In this document: positions 27,990 through 37,020 of the stretch, in pieces
How positions within the stretch are numbered: position 1 is the stretch's first letter
Layout of the letters: each line of letters starts with the position of its first letter
Assembly (NCBI GenBank): GCA_016928915.1
Contig: JAFGJT010000017.1
Location: forward strand, 62,001-126,000
Length of the DNA: 64,000 nucleotides
Direction: 5' to 3'
Source of the DNA: Candidatus Peregrinibacteria bacterium
GTDB taxonomy: Bacteria; Patescibacteriota; Gracilibacteria; UBA1369; PNNO01
Translations under genes and position numbers: made by a program
The notes under the pieces: model-generated
Told to the model about the DNA's origin: nothing
Database searches by the model: none
What the model saw: the letters and a program-made list of their open reading frames with translations, nothing else

Positions 27990-28511
27990 TTATGGCTGGA
28001 ATAATTCTTCGGGTATAAACACAACTTCTTTGACTTCGGGAAATTGCATTGCGGTTTTTTTGATTTGGTTCCATAAAATGCCGACCCTGCACGAACCGCC
28101 GCCTGTTTTGTTCTGCATGTCATCAAATTCAAGAGTTAATTTGCCGTCCGTTAAAACAGCTGTTTTTAAAGAAAAACCCGGCAAAGGATATTCGGTTGAA
28201 AAGCCCTGGTCTTTTTCAACCTGTGATAATTCACCTTTTAGTAAAAGATTTAAAGTATCTTCTATGATCTTGTCGGATTCGGCGATTTTTCTGTTTACGG
28301 GCAGTACGGCATTTTCGCTGCACATGGCGTTGCCGGTTTCATCCTTGTCCTGTATTTCATTATAATAATAAAGGCTGATTTCTCGCATAACGGGTTGTTC
28401 TAAGATAGGCGTTTCAGTTTCATTTTCTTCTGCCTGCGGCACGGGCACACATCCTGTTAAAACCAAAACCGTTATCATTGATGCGCAGAACACTGTAAGA
28501 ATTTTTTTCAT
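27990..28511 (-). CDS. GerMN-domain lipoprotein
   Basis: lipobox [15 protein letters not shown]...; [25 protein letters not shown]. Confidence 0.7.
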   Translation of the reverse strand: MKKILTVFCASMITVLVLTGCVPVPQAEENETETPILEQPVMREISLYYYNEIQDKDETGNAMCSENAVLPVNRKIAESDKIIEDTLNLLLKGELSQVEKDQGFSTEYPLPGFSLKTAVLTDGKLTLEFDDMQNKTGGGSCRVGILWNQIKKTAMQFPEVKEVVFIPEELFQP

Positions 28512-28528
28512 ATACCGACTGGTTAAAA

Positions 28529-29863
28529 TTAAATAATTTTAAGTTCTTTTTCGATTTTTTCAAGACCCAGATTTCCTGTTCCTCCCTGATGTTTTGAATC
28601 GCGCAGCAGTTTGTCGATTTCAGTGGTTGATACATGAATTTTATTAAGATTTGCTCCGACCTCAATATACGCATCGCGAAAAGGAATGCCCTTTTTAACC
28701 ATTTCAAACGCTTTATGCGCCGCAAACAGCTCGGGAGTCATTGATTTATAAAGTATGTCTTTTCGCGGGGTGATATTTTTAATAACCACACCCATGGCCT
28801 GTAACGACATTTGTGTATATTTTAAGCCTAGAAATAAAGGTCTCTTGATTTCCTGCCCGTCGCGGTGATAGCCGGAAATTTTGTGAATAATGTTCATTAC
28901 CAATTCATTTTTACACGCAAGTACGGTTGCCGTACGTCCTCTTATCAGTTCCGCCACATCAAGATTTCTTTTTTGCGGCATTATTGAAGAGCCTGTCGCG
29001 ATAGCCTCCGAAATATCAAAAAAATGAAACTCCTGCGTTGTGAAAAACAAAAGATCACAGGCAAGTTTATTTAGCGTAAGCATCAGCTGCGAACAAACTT
29101 CCAAAACCATTCCCTCAATTTTGCCTCGTGAGTTCTGGCAGTATATAACATTGTTTTGAGTTCGTTTAAAACCGAGCTGCTTTGAAAGCCAGTCACGATC
29201 AAAATTAAAAGGGGAGCCGTATCCTGCACCCGACCCCAAAGGATTCTGATCAACTATTTCATTTGCTACCGTGTTAAGAAGACGGATGTCGTCCATAAAA
29301 CTTTCAATAAATGCCGCCAGCCATGTACCGACAGTTGTAGGCATTGCTTTCTGCATATGCGTATAGCCGGGCATTGGCATAAATTTATATTTTTTTGCCA
29401 CCTTTAATAAATCTTTAACAAGGCTTAAACTTAAGGTTTTCAGCTCCCCGCATTTATCTTTTAAAAACAGCCTCATCATAACCAATACCTGATCATTTCG
29501 GGATCTAGCGGTATGAATTTTTTTGCCCGTATCACCGTATTTTTTAATAAGATATTCCTCGATTTTTGTATGAGAATCCTCATCTTCAAGCGCCAAAATA
29601 AACTCACCTTTTTTATACAGAACCAGAATTTCATCAAGGCCTTTTTCGAGCTCTTTAAGTTCTTTTTGGGTAATCACATTATGTTTTGCAAGCAGCCTTG
29701 CCCACATTCTTGAACCAAACACATCATATGGAATCATCTGCTGGTCATAAATAATATCCTCGCCGGCATTATAATTCTCAACAACAGGATCAATTTCAAC
29801 GGTTTTCTTTTTAAACCAGATTTTTCTTTTAATGGTTTTTTTTGAAGATTTGTTTGCAACCAT
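28529..29863 (-). CDS. argH: argininosuccinate lyase
   Basis: HTARSRNDQVLVMMRLFLK, NPLGSGAGYGSPFNFDR, GSSIMPQKRNLDVAELIRGR. Confidence 0.93.
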   Translation of the reverse strand: MVANKSSKKTIKRKIWFKKKTVEIDPVVENYNAGEDIIYDQQMIPYDVFGSRMWARLLAKHNVITQKELKELEKGLDEILVLYKKGEFILALEDEDSHTKIEEYLIKKYGDTGKKIHTARSRNDQVLVMMRLFLKDKCGELKTLSLSLVKDLLKVAKKYKFMPMPGYTHMQKAMPTTVGTWLAAFIESFMDDIRLLNTVANEIVDQNPLGSGAGYGSPFNFDRDWLSKQLGFKRTQNNVIYCQNSRGKIEGMVLEVCSQLMLTLNKLACDLLFFTTQEFHFFDISEAIATGSSIMPQKRNLDVAELIRGRTATVLACKNELVMNIIHKISGYHRDGQEIKRPLFLGLKYTQMSLQAMGVVIKNITPRKDILYKSMTPELFAAHKAFEMVKKGIPFRDAYIEVGANLNKIHVSTTEIDKLLRDSKHQGGTGNLGLEKIEKELKII

Positions 29864-29986
29864 ATTGTATGATTTTAAATACCGGGATTTTACCCTGCGG
29901 TATTCTATCTGCTAAAAAAATAATCGTCAATTGCTTGCAACATTGTATAATCCACATTAAAATTGGGAAGCTTTATTAATCGATAC

Positions 29987-30062
29987 GGCGACGTGGCCAA
30001 GTGGCTAAGGCAGCGGTTTGCAAAACCGTTATTCGTGGGTTCGATTCCCACCGTCGCCTCCA
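29987..30062 (+). tRNA. tRNA-Cys (GCA), CCA encoded
   Basis: ggcgacgtggccaagtggctaaggcagcggtttgcaaaaccgttattcgtgggttcgattcccaccgtcgcctcca. Confidence 0.95.
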
Positions 30063-30114
30063 ATAGCTCCGCCAAGCGGAGCTAAAAGCGGCCCCGTGCA
30101 TTTTAAGGGCCGCG
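30063..30114 (+). repeat. tRNA-trailing double-hairpin module (copy behind tRNA-Cys)
   Basis: ATAGCTCCGCCAAGCGGAGCTAAAAGCGGCCCCGTGCATTTTAAGGGCCGC. Confidence 0.75.
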
Positions 30115-30132
30115 AAGAATTTCTTTCTTCAT

Positions 30133-30209
30133 GTGCCTGTAGCTCAGCTGGATAGAGCGCAGCCCTGCGGAGGCTGAGGTCGTGGGTTCAAATCCCGCCA
30201 GGCACACCA
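30133..30209 (+). tRNA. tRNA-Arg (GCG), CCA encoded
   Basis: gtgcctgtagctcagctggatagagcgcagccctgcggaggctgaggtcgtgggttcaaatcccgccaggcacacca; anticodon loop CTGCGGA. Confidence 0.93.
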
Positions 30210-30305
30210 TATGCCCCGCGAAGCGGGGCATATCGCGCCCCGGCATTTTATAGGGCGCGATAAAATAAAAAAGCGGCTCCGGCATTTTATAGGGCGCGAT
30301 AAATT
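30210..30305 (+). repeat. tRNA-trailing double-hairpin module (copy behind tRNA-Arg) with a partial tandem duplicate
   Basis: ATGCCCCGCGAAGCGGGGCAT, TCGCGCCCCGGCATTTTATAGGGCGCGA, then CCGGCATTTTATAGGGCGCGATAAA again. Confidence 0.8.
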
Positions 30306-30329
30306 TAAAAAAACAGGCCCCTGAATTTT

Positions 30330-30797
30330 TTATTTCAGCTTATGAAGAGCCACAAAAAACAGTTTTCCTGTTGCGGGCTCAATCCAAAAATCCCCAATAG
30401 CAATATTGTTTTTATAAATACCGCGTGCACGTTCTCTCTCTAAAATCTCTCCAGTGATTTTTTTTGCATCCTTTGTAGCGGCAAATTTTTCAAGGCATAC
30501 ATAATTTCCTAAAGGTATATTTACAAGCGCCTGAGGTATCCGGTTGCCTGTATTCAGAATAATACTTAGTAATTCAACATCATCAGTAATCACCCTGTAA
30601 GCTCTTTCCCGTGTTTCTGATAAAATTTTAAGATTATCTTTTTCACCGGGTAAAAGCACGCCCAGACTATTCAAAGGACCATCCAAAGGTCCAAGAATAC
30701 GGTATTCGTCATCACTGTAAAGTACCGGAGAAGTCTCAGGGTTAAGCCCTTGTCCGACTATCAATTCTGGATTGATTTTAAACTGGTCATTGCTCAT
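30330..30797 (-). CDS. hypothetical protein
   Basis: 155 aa ORF immediately downstream of the kinase-like gene. Confidence 0.55.
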   Translation of the reverse strand: MSNDQFKINPELIVGQGLNPETSPVLYSDDEYRILGPLDGPLNSLGVLLPGEKDNLKILSETRERAYRVITDDVELLSIILNTGNRIPQALVNIPLGNYVCLEKFAATKDAKKITGEILERERARGIYKNNIAIGDFWIEPATGKLFFVALHKLK

Positions 30798-30798
30798 T

Positions 30799-32142
30799 TT
30801 AGCTGATTAACTTAAGAGTGGATCTGATATGGTTTAACAGAATGTCTTTACGGGGATTGTTCTGCAGTTTTTGATTAAAAAATTCATATGTTTCTGCAGT
30901 GCTTTTAAATTTTTTAAACTCAAGGAGGCCTATAATTCTAACAAGTTTTTTCAAATTGTCAATACTCCCCATTGATATGGCCTGCATGATTTTTGTATTT
31001 AATGCAGGGTCAGAGGCGATATTTTTTACATAATCCTCAGAGGTGATTTTTCTTTTTTTATCTGATTCAATAATTTCAAGAATTTTGCTTCTTTTTTCAC
31101 GCGCAAGTTTTTGGAGAGTCTGTTGGATTTCTCTGTCTGTTGCGGCCATTTGTTCATTTTCAGATACTGTCTGTTCTTCATCTGTTGTTTCAACAAATTC
31201 TTTTAACATCATTACAATTCCCTCATCGCGGCTAAAGCTTAAATTTGCGCCGAGCTTTAATTCTTCATATGGATTTTGGGTTGTTTTTTGAGGATCAAAT
31301 ATTGAATATGCAAAATCAATCAGCCATACCTTGTCTGCGCTGAACATAATATTCTGCGGATGCATATCTCTGTGATAAAAGCCGTTTGAATTAAGAAACC
31401 TTACAGTATTCGCAAGCGCCAAAAATAGTTCTTTTTTAATAAATTTTTTTCCGCGGATTTTGTTTAAAAGAGCTTCAAATTGCTTTAATGGATGTTGAAT
31501 TTGCTGAAGTCTGAAAATTTTTACAATAATATCGCTTAATGTTTCATCATCAAGCGCCAGCAGATCTTCTTTTTTCCAACCCTGCAGACCCCGGAAATCT
31601 TGCGCAGCAATCAGCTGTTCCATAATAATTCTCCATAATGTTTTTCCCTCAATATATTCCATAATCAACCATTCATTGCCGCCGTCAGCGCTTCTAAAAG
31701 TCATAATAGGTTTTGGAATATGCGCAAGGGGTGTCTGGCTGTTTTTTCGTGCTTCTTCAAGAAGAGCATAGGCTTCATTATGCCTGTCCACTTCTTTAAT
31801 GATGCCCGGATTGTAAACGCTTCTTGGAGTTTTTCGTACAGTCTTTTTTACGCAAAAAGCGCCGAGAGGACTGTGGCGGCACACCTGCACGTCAGCCTCG
31901 CTTCCCCGCGCGACAGTCTGAGCTGTATTCAAATATTCCTGGATCACCTGCGACTGCGCGGCGTTTTCAGCAGGAAGCTCGTAAAATATTCTGATTTTCA
32001 GATCAGATATTATTTCCGGATTTTCAGGGCTTGTTTGTTTTTGGCCGGGTCTCATTTTGTTTTGATTTATCTTTATATTATACCGCAAATTCACTATTGA
32101 ACTCAATAATTTAACATTGATAGTGTTTTTTAAATAAAACAT
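30799..32142 (-). CDS. protein kinase-like fold protein (start possibly 32055)
   Basis: EWLIMEYIEGKTL, GFYHRDMHPQNIMFSADKVWLIDFAYS (HRD...N...DF). Confidence 0.75.
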   Translation of the reverse strand: MFYLKNTINVKLLSSIVNLRYNIKINQNKMRPGQKQTSPENPEIISDLKIRIFYELPAENAAQSQVIQEYLNTAQTVARGSEADVQVCRHSPLGAFCVKKTVRKTPRSVYNPGIIKEVDRHNEAYALLEEARKNSQTPLAHIPKPIMTFRSADGGNEWLIMEYIEGKTLWRIIMEQLIAAQDFRGLQGWKKEDLLALDDETLSDIIVKIFRLQQIQHPLKQFEALLNKIRGKKFIKKELFLALANTVRFLNSNGFYHRDMHPQNIMFSADKVWLIDFAYSIFDPQKTTQNPYEELKLGANLSFSRDEGIVMMLKEFVETTDEEQTVSENEQMAATDREIQQTLQKLAREKRSKILEIIESDKKRKITSEDYVKNIASDPALNTKIMQAISMGSIDNLKKLVRIIGLLEFKKFKSTAETYEFFNQKLQNNPRKDILLNHIRSTLKLIS

Positions 32143-32173
32143 CCTGTCTTAGGCTGCCGCCAAATGCCTCAAT

Positions 32174-32200
32174 AAAAAAAAGTGACTATTTAAAGTCACT
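32174..32200 (-). terminator. Rho-independent terminator downstream of tRNA-Lys
   Basis: minus strand AGTGACT-TTAAAT-AGTCACT followed by TTTTTTT. Confidence 0.8.
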
Positions 32201-32233
32201 CAATGAACTCACTACTGTAAAAATTAAACTTTT

Positions 32234-32309
32234 TGGTGGGCCATGCTGGAATCGAACCAGCGACCTTCTCCTTAAAAGGGAGCCGCTCTACCTACTGAGC
32301 TAATGGCCC
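32234..32309 (-). tRNA. tRNA-Lys (TTT), CCA encoded
   Basis: GGGCCATTAGCTCAGTAGGTAGAGCGGCTCCCTTTTAAGGAGAAGGTCGCTGGTTCGATTCCAGCATGGCCCACCA. Confidence 0.95.
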
Positions 32310-32390
32310 ATGACTAAGTTCATTTAAAAACGCCCCAACATTTTAAATGCAGATCTCTAAACGCGCAAGATATTTTAAAAATATACTTCG

Positions 32391-32972
32391 CTATTGTGCC
32401 TCATTGGTTCTTCTTGTAGTGATTAGGCTCATAACCAGAAACGAGGCAGCCGGAAGAAGAAACCAGATGCTGTAGTGATTAACAAGAACTTTTGCAAGAT
32501 TGGACTGGTTGTAAATATCCTGAAAAGCCGGGCTTGCACCCATGCCGCCGACAATAAACGAAGCGCCGGAAATAAAAACAAGCACTATGCTTACGATCAG
32601 GCATGCGTTTAAAAAACCAAAAACCAAATTAACAAGCATTCTAACGCCGGCTGATCCGCCGTTTACAACCGATACACTGTAAGCGCCTCTTACGGATAAA
32701 ATGACAATAAACGTCATGAAAAACAGGATTTTTATTAACACAACAGCTTCAACCGGAGTATTAATATAAAATATTTTCATCAGCTTCATAAAACTGTCCG
32801 AAAGCCCAAGCGTGTTTGCAAACAAATTGCCGATAGCATCAGCGCCCAGAGCTGAAATATAAGTCGCAAGAATTACTTTTAAATTATTGTTGCGTCCGAT
32901 AATAAAGCTGTACGCAACTACAATCCCGAAGAAAACTATAATGAATAAATCCCATGATAAACGTAAATCCAT
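32391..32972 (-). CDS. hypothetical multi-TM membrane protein (CvpA-like topology)
   Basis: several hydrophobic segments; LVFGFLNACLIVSIVLVFISG. Confidence 0.55.
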   Translation of the reverse strand: MDLRLSWDLFIIVFFGIVVAYSFIIGRNNNLKVILATYISALGADAIGNLFANTLGLSDSFMKLMKIFYINTPVEAVVLIKILFFMTFIVILSVRGAYSVSVVNGGSAGVRMLVNLVFGFLNACLIVSIVLVFISGASFIVGGMGASPAFQDIYNQSNLAKVLVNHYSIWFLLPAASFLVMSLITTRRTNEAQ

Positions 32973-33058
32973 ATTTTGTCATTTTTAATCAACAATCATC
33001 GTATAATAGATTGAAAATTTTGTAAATAGGGTATCCGATACCTCCCTGGCAACCCTTA

Positions 33059-34225
33059 TCACCAGAACTTTTTCTCTGTTTTTAGCTCCAAACCCGATTC
33101 CTTTGCAAGCTGCGCATATAACTCTTTTTCTTTGCGCGATAATTTCCCGGGAACATCCAGTATCACCTTTAAATAATGGTCGCCTTTAAGATCACTGTTT
33201 AATTTCGGCATTCCATACCCTTTTAATTTAATGATTTTTCCGCTCGGTGTGCCTGCGGGAATTTTTAATACAACAGGTCCGTATATTGTTTTAACATTAA
33301 TTTCATCTCCCAGAACCCCCTGCAGAAGATGAATTTTTTGTTCGCTGTGAATATCATTACCGCTTCTTACAAAATCGCGCGACGGCTCGACCGTAATATG
33401 CAGGTACAAATCGCCGTATGCGCCGCCGTTTATTCCCGCCTCGCCCTTGCCGCTTAAACGAATAGTCGATTCATTGCTTATTCCTGCCGGAATTCTAACT
33501 TTAACTTTTTCGGTTTTGCGTACGCGCATTGTGCCGTGACAGGCTGTGCACTTTTTTTCAGGGATTTTTCCTTCGCCATGGCAGACCTCGCATGTATGCG
33601 CGGTAGCCATCTGCCCTAGCATAGTCTGCCGTATTTGCCTTATTTGTCCCGTTCCGCCGCAGTGCGCGCATGAAATAATGCGCGATCCGGGTTCAGCGCC
33701 CGTTCCGCCGCATTTTGTACACACATCGGCTTTTGTAATTTCAAGGTCCCTGTGAGTGCCTGTCACGCTTTCATCAAATTTAATTTTGATTTTTGCCTCA
33801 ATATCATCCCCTCTAACGGGACCGCGTTTGCCGCTTCCGGAACCGGATCTCCCGCCCGAGCCTCCGCCTCCGAAAAACGACTCGAAAATATCCGCAAAAC
33901 CGCCGCCAAATGATGAAAAATCAAATCCCTGTCCCGAAAATCCTCCGCCGGAAAATCCTTCAAAACCGGCACCGCCCCCCGCAGAGCTACCAAACCCGCC
34001 CGCTCCCTGAGTGCTGCCGAACTGGTCATAAAAAGAACGTTTTTGTTTATCCGACAAAGTTTCGTAAGCCTCGTTGATTTCTTTAAATTTCGCTTCTGCG
34101 CTTTTATCGCCCTTGTTTTTGTCGGGATGAAATTTTTGAGCGAGCTTTCGGTATGCTTTTTTTATCTGGTCGTCAGTGGCTCCGCGTTCAATCCCCAAAA
34201 TTTTATAAAGATCTTTTTCCGGCAT
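33059..34225 (-). CDS. dnaJ: chaperone protein DnaJ
   Basis: J-domain with HPD, G/F-rich region, four CxxCxGxG zinc motifs. Confidence 0.97.
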   Translation of the reverse strand: MPEKDLYKILGIERGATDDQIKKAYRKLAQKFHPDKNKGDKSAEAKFKEINEAYETLSDKQKRSFYDQFGSTQGAGGFGSSAGGGAGFEGFSGGGFSGQGFDFSSFGGGFADIFESFFGGGGSGGRSGSGSGKRGPVRGDDIEAKIKIKFDESVTGTHRDLEITKADVCTKCGGTGAEPGSRIISCAHCGGTGQIRQIRQTMLGQMATAHTCEVCHGEGKIPEKKCTACHGTMRVRKTEKVKVRIPAGISNESTIRLSGKGEAGINGGAYGDLYLHITVEPSRDFVRSGNDIHSEQKIHLLQGVLGDEINVKTIYGPVVLKIPAGTPSGKIIKLKGYGMPKLNSDLKGDHYLKVILDVPGKLSRKEKELYAQLAKESGLELKTEKKFW

Positions 34226-34376
34226 AAAAAGGCATAGTAATTAGATAAGTCCTTGAGCCTCTAATTTTTTCACTGAATTTTCTCTGAATCGGAATTTTCA
34301 GTCAAGATTTAAAAGACCATAACTATTATATACATCGCATTAGCACTTTCAATGTTTTATTGCTAATCGCTAATTT

Positions 34377-34433
34377 TTTTATATTGAAAAGAAGCTGTTT
34401 TTTCGCTAATTTACATCATGTTGCTCACGGTTT
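34377..34433 (+). repeat. left copy of ~55 bp imperfect direct repeat flanking the HNH ORF
   Basis: ttttatattgaaaagaagctgttttttcgctaatttacatcatgttgctcacggttt. Confidence 0.8.
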
Positions 34434-34800
34434 GGTCATTTGATGTCATTGGGTTTCACAATTGGATTTCACAAACCTGTTAATGTCCAAAAAAAAATTG
34501 GCCTAAAAAAATTCAACTTGACGCGGATATTCAGATTTTAGAATTTTTTAGATTTTGAAGGATCTGGACCGATTTAAGCGCTGGGAATGAAAATTTTATT
34601 GATTTTTGTATTCCGCATCGAAATTTGAACCTGTTTTACATGTTAAAACGATTACGAATTCACCTCTTGGCTTTCATATGTTTTTCGATTATTGTATAAT
34701 GTTATATTTGGCTACTGCAAGCCATTTACTGCTTGAAATCAAGTGTAATTTTATGGTAAGATTTTGATGTAAAAATCTTTTATAATTTAACTCAAAAATT

Positions 34801-35979
34801 ATGGGAAACTCTACATCAAATTTTACGAAATTCCATCCGTCTGATCCGGTTAAAACTTCACAAAATTTTATGCAAAATTTCAACCCGACCGATTTTGAAC
34901 AATTTTCCGATAAGGATTTGTATAAATATTGTAAAATTGTTGGATTTAACGCGAGAAAATGGCATCGAAGGTTTATTGCGATCCTGCCGGAGGTGGCGAA
35001 ACGACGTCTGTATAAGAAATACGGTTATTGTTCGATCCATGAGTTTGCCGCGAAAATGGCCGGGGTAAGCCATGCGAATATTGATGAAGTTCTAAGAGTG
35101 AATGAGAAATTCATGGAATTGCCAAAAATAAAGGCTTTAATTGGAGAGGTCGGATTGAGCAAACTAAAAGTTGTGGCTTGTATTGCAACAAAAGACACTG
35201 ACGAATTTTGGGCTGAAAAGGTCAAAAATCTTACAAAATCATCATTGGAAATTTATATAAAAGAAATGAGAATGGAAGGTCACAGAAAAAACAGTACAGG
35301 AAATTATAATAACGCAATAAACAAACAAGAACCACAAGGGCGCATAGCAGAAAAATTCCCCGGGGAATTGAACGGAGAAAATCAAGATTTTCCGCAACAA
35401 AAAGAGCAAATCGGCTTATTCGATTCCGAAAAGCCCATATCACAAAACGACAACGATGCAAGAGTTGAAAATATTCAAAATCATAATAAAAAAACATTCA
35501 CGATACAAATAGATAATGAAACGGAATTCGAGCTTCGGAAATTCAAGCAATTATTGGAAAAAGAGAAAAAAGAGCCTGTGGACTGGAATACCGCATTAAA
35601 AGAACTGGTAAAAAGAGAAAATGAAAAATTGAACATCCACAAAACGAAAATTAAAAGCGTACGAACGAATAAAAAACTTGTGGCGTTAACAAAGAAACAA
35701 ATATTATTGGGCAATAAAAAAACATCGGTAGCGCCTGTTTCCCGCCACATTCCGGTCGCCGCGAAGCGGGATATTGAACAAAAATACAACGGCCGGTGCG
35801 GATATACGGGCTGCAATAAGCCCGCCGAACAGATTCATCACCCGCAGGGATTTGCATTGCGGCCGAATCACAAAAACCTCGTCCCTCTCTGCAAAAACCA
35901 TCATGATTTCGTTCATCAAATCGCATCAAATCAACCAAATAAATTTAAATTAGAGCATGTAGCTGCCGGTTTTGAATAA
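34801..35979 (+). CDS. HNH endonuclease domain protein
   Basis: NGRCGYTGCNKPAEQIHHPQGFALRPNHKNLVPLCKNHHDFVHQ. Confidence 0.85.
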   Translation: MGNSTSNFTKFHPSDPVKTSQNFMQNFNPTDFEQFSDKDLYKYCKIVGFNARKWHRRFIAILPEVAKRRLYKKYGYCSIHEFAAKMAGVSHANIDEVLRVNEKFMELPKIKALIGEVGLSKLKVVACIATKDTDEFWAEKVKNLTKSSLEIYIKEMRMEGHRKNSTGNYNNAINKQEPQGRIAEKFPGELNGENQDFPQQKEQIGLFDSEKPISQNDNDARVENIQNHNKKTFTIQIDNETEFELRKFKQLLEKEKKEPVDWNTALKELVKRENEKLNIHKTKIKSVRTNKKLVALTKKQILLGNKKTSVAPVSRHIPVAAKRDIEQKYNGRCGYTGCNKPAEQIHHPQGFALRPNHKNLVPLCKNHHDFVHQIASNQPNKFKLEHVAAGFE

Positions 35980-36003
35980 TAATTGCTCTAAAATCAAAAT
36001 AAA

Positions 36004-36057
36004 TTTTATATTGAAATAAAGCCGATTTTTCGCTAATTTACATATTGCTCGCGGTTT
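36004..36057 (+). repeat. right copy of ~55 bp imperfect direct repeat flanking the HNH ORF
   Basis: ttttatattgaaataaagccgatttttcgctaatttacatattgctcgcggttt. Confidence 0.8.
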
Positions 36058-36074
36058 ACCGGCGGTTTGCCGCG

Positions 36075-36215
36075 GTCAAAAGTCAAACGTCAAAGGTCAA
36101 AGGTCAAACGTCAAAGGTCAAAGGTCAAAAGTCAAATGTCAAAGGTCAACTGTCAAAGGTCAAAAGTCAAATGTCAAAGGTCAACTGTCAAAGGTCAAAC
36201 GTCAAAGGTCAAACG
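36075..36215. repeat. heptanucleotide tandem repeat GTCAAAN (~20 units)
   Basis: gtcaaaagtcaaacgtcaaaggtcaaaggtcaaacgtcaaagg... strict 7-nt period. Confidence 0.95.
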
Positions 36216-36223
36216 TGCCACTC

Positions 36224-36298
36224 GGCCTCATCGTCTAGCGGCTAGGACATCGCCCTCTCACGGCGAAAACAGGGGTTCAATTCCCCTTGGGGCTACCA
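36224..36298 (+). tRNA. tRNA-Glu (CTC), CCA encoded
   Basis: ggcctcatcgtctagcggctaggacatcgccctctcacggcgaaaacaggggttcaattccccttggggctacca. Confidence 0.92.
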
Positions 36299-36300
36299 AA

Positions 36301-36370
36301 TAGCTGCTTCTTAGCAGCTAATGAGGCGGCATGGAGCCGCCGGTCTTGTATTCAAAGGGCCGCGGTTTTT
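36301..36370 (+). repeat. tRNA-trailing hairpin module (divergent copy behind tRNA-Glu)
   Basis: AGCTGC-TTCTTA-GCAGCT, GGCGGC-ATGGA-GCCGCC, ...TTCAAAGGGCCGCGGTTTTT. Confidence 0.6.
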
Positions 36371-36858
36371 AGCCGGACTTGGAAATCATTACTTTGGAAA
36401 CTTTGTTCTCAAAATGCACAGCAAAAAGATAGCAAATTTGAGAGCACCCATAAATCCATTAGTCCATCCAATCAATTCCCTTAAAACACCTTTCTTTTCT
36501 GTCAATCTGATTTTTGAAACATTTGCACGTAAAATCTGTTTTTTTTAATGAATTCTGATGAAACCGCTGATCTGATGATTTGGCTTTAACAGTAAAGAAA
36601 AAACAGCCGAACCGGATGCCGAAACAACTAAGATTAGGCAGTGATTTTCCCGCTTAAGGTATGCAAAAACAGGCTGTTAAATAAAGTTGACGCAATCTCT
36701 TCATTTGATTAAAATTCTTTTGAATATCGTGAATGTAGCTGAAAATAGCGAAAAATAGCAATAAATCAGGTGCTCTCGTATAGAGCGCATTATGTAGTTG
36801 AGTGCCAAAAATCATACGGAAAAAATTTATATAAAGCTCATTGAAAATCAGGCAAAGG

Positions 36859-36977
36859 TATATGCGGCAAACATATGCCCAATGAATTGTTCGTGCGGCA
36901 AACACGTACAATAGAACCCGTCTTCGGGTTCATTTCCCTGAATTTAAAGCATAATATACGTGAGGCAATCACGTGTA
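36859..36977 (+). other. cluster of small hairpins with shared GGCAA loop upstream of the S-layer-like gene
   Basis: ATATG-CGGCAAA-CATAT; CGTG-CGGCAAA-CACG; ATACGTG-AGGCAAT-CACGTGT; plus GAACCCG-TCTT-CGGGTTC. Confidence 0.5.
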
Positions 36978-37020
36978 TTAAAAGCTGTTTAAAGTTTAGC
37001 AATTTGTTATCCCCGTTCGT

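Noticed and set aside
27545-28018. 157-aa plus-strand ORF
   Set aside because: Antisense to the transaldolase gene, with no independent coding features
30103-30285. 60-aa ORF with LAGFEPTTSASAGLRSIQLSYR
   Set aside because: Translation opposite tRNA-Arg and its hairpin module, a well-known spurious ORF type
33756-34029. ORFs of 84-88 aa in dnaJ
   Set aside because: Alternate-frame readings of the dnaJ G/F-rich region
36075-36215. Possible CRISPR array
   Set aside because: Strict 7-nt period with no unique spacers; it is a simple tandem repeat
36045-36303. ORFs of 66 and 78 aa across the heptamer array
   Set aside because: Sequence is an artefact of the GTCAAAN repeat (KSQTSKVKGQ...) and runs into tRNA-Glu
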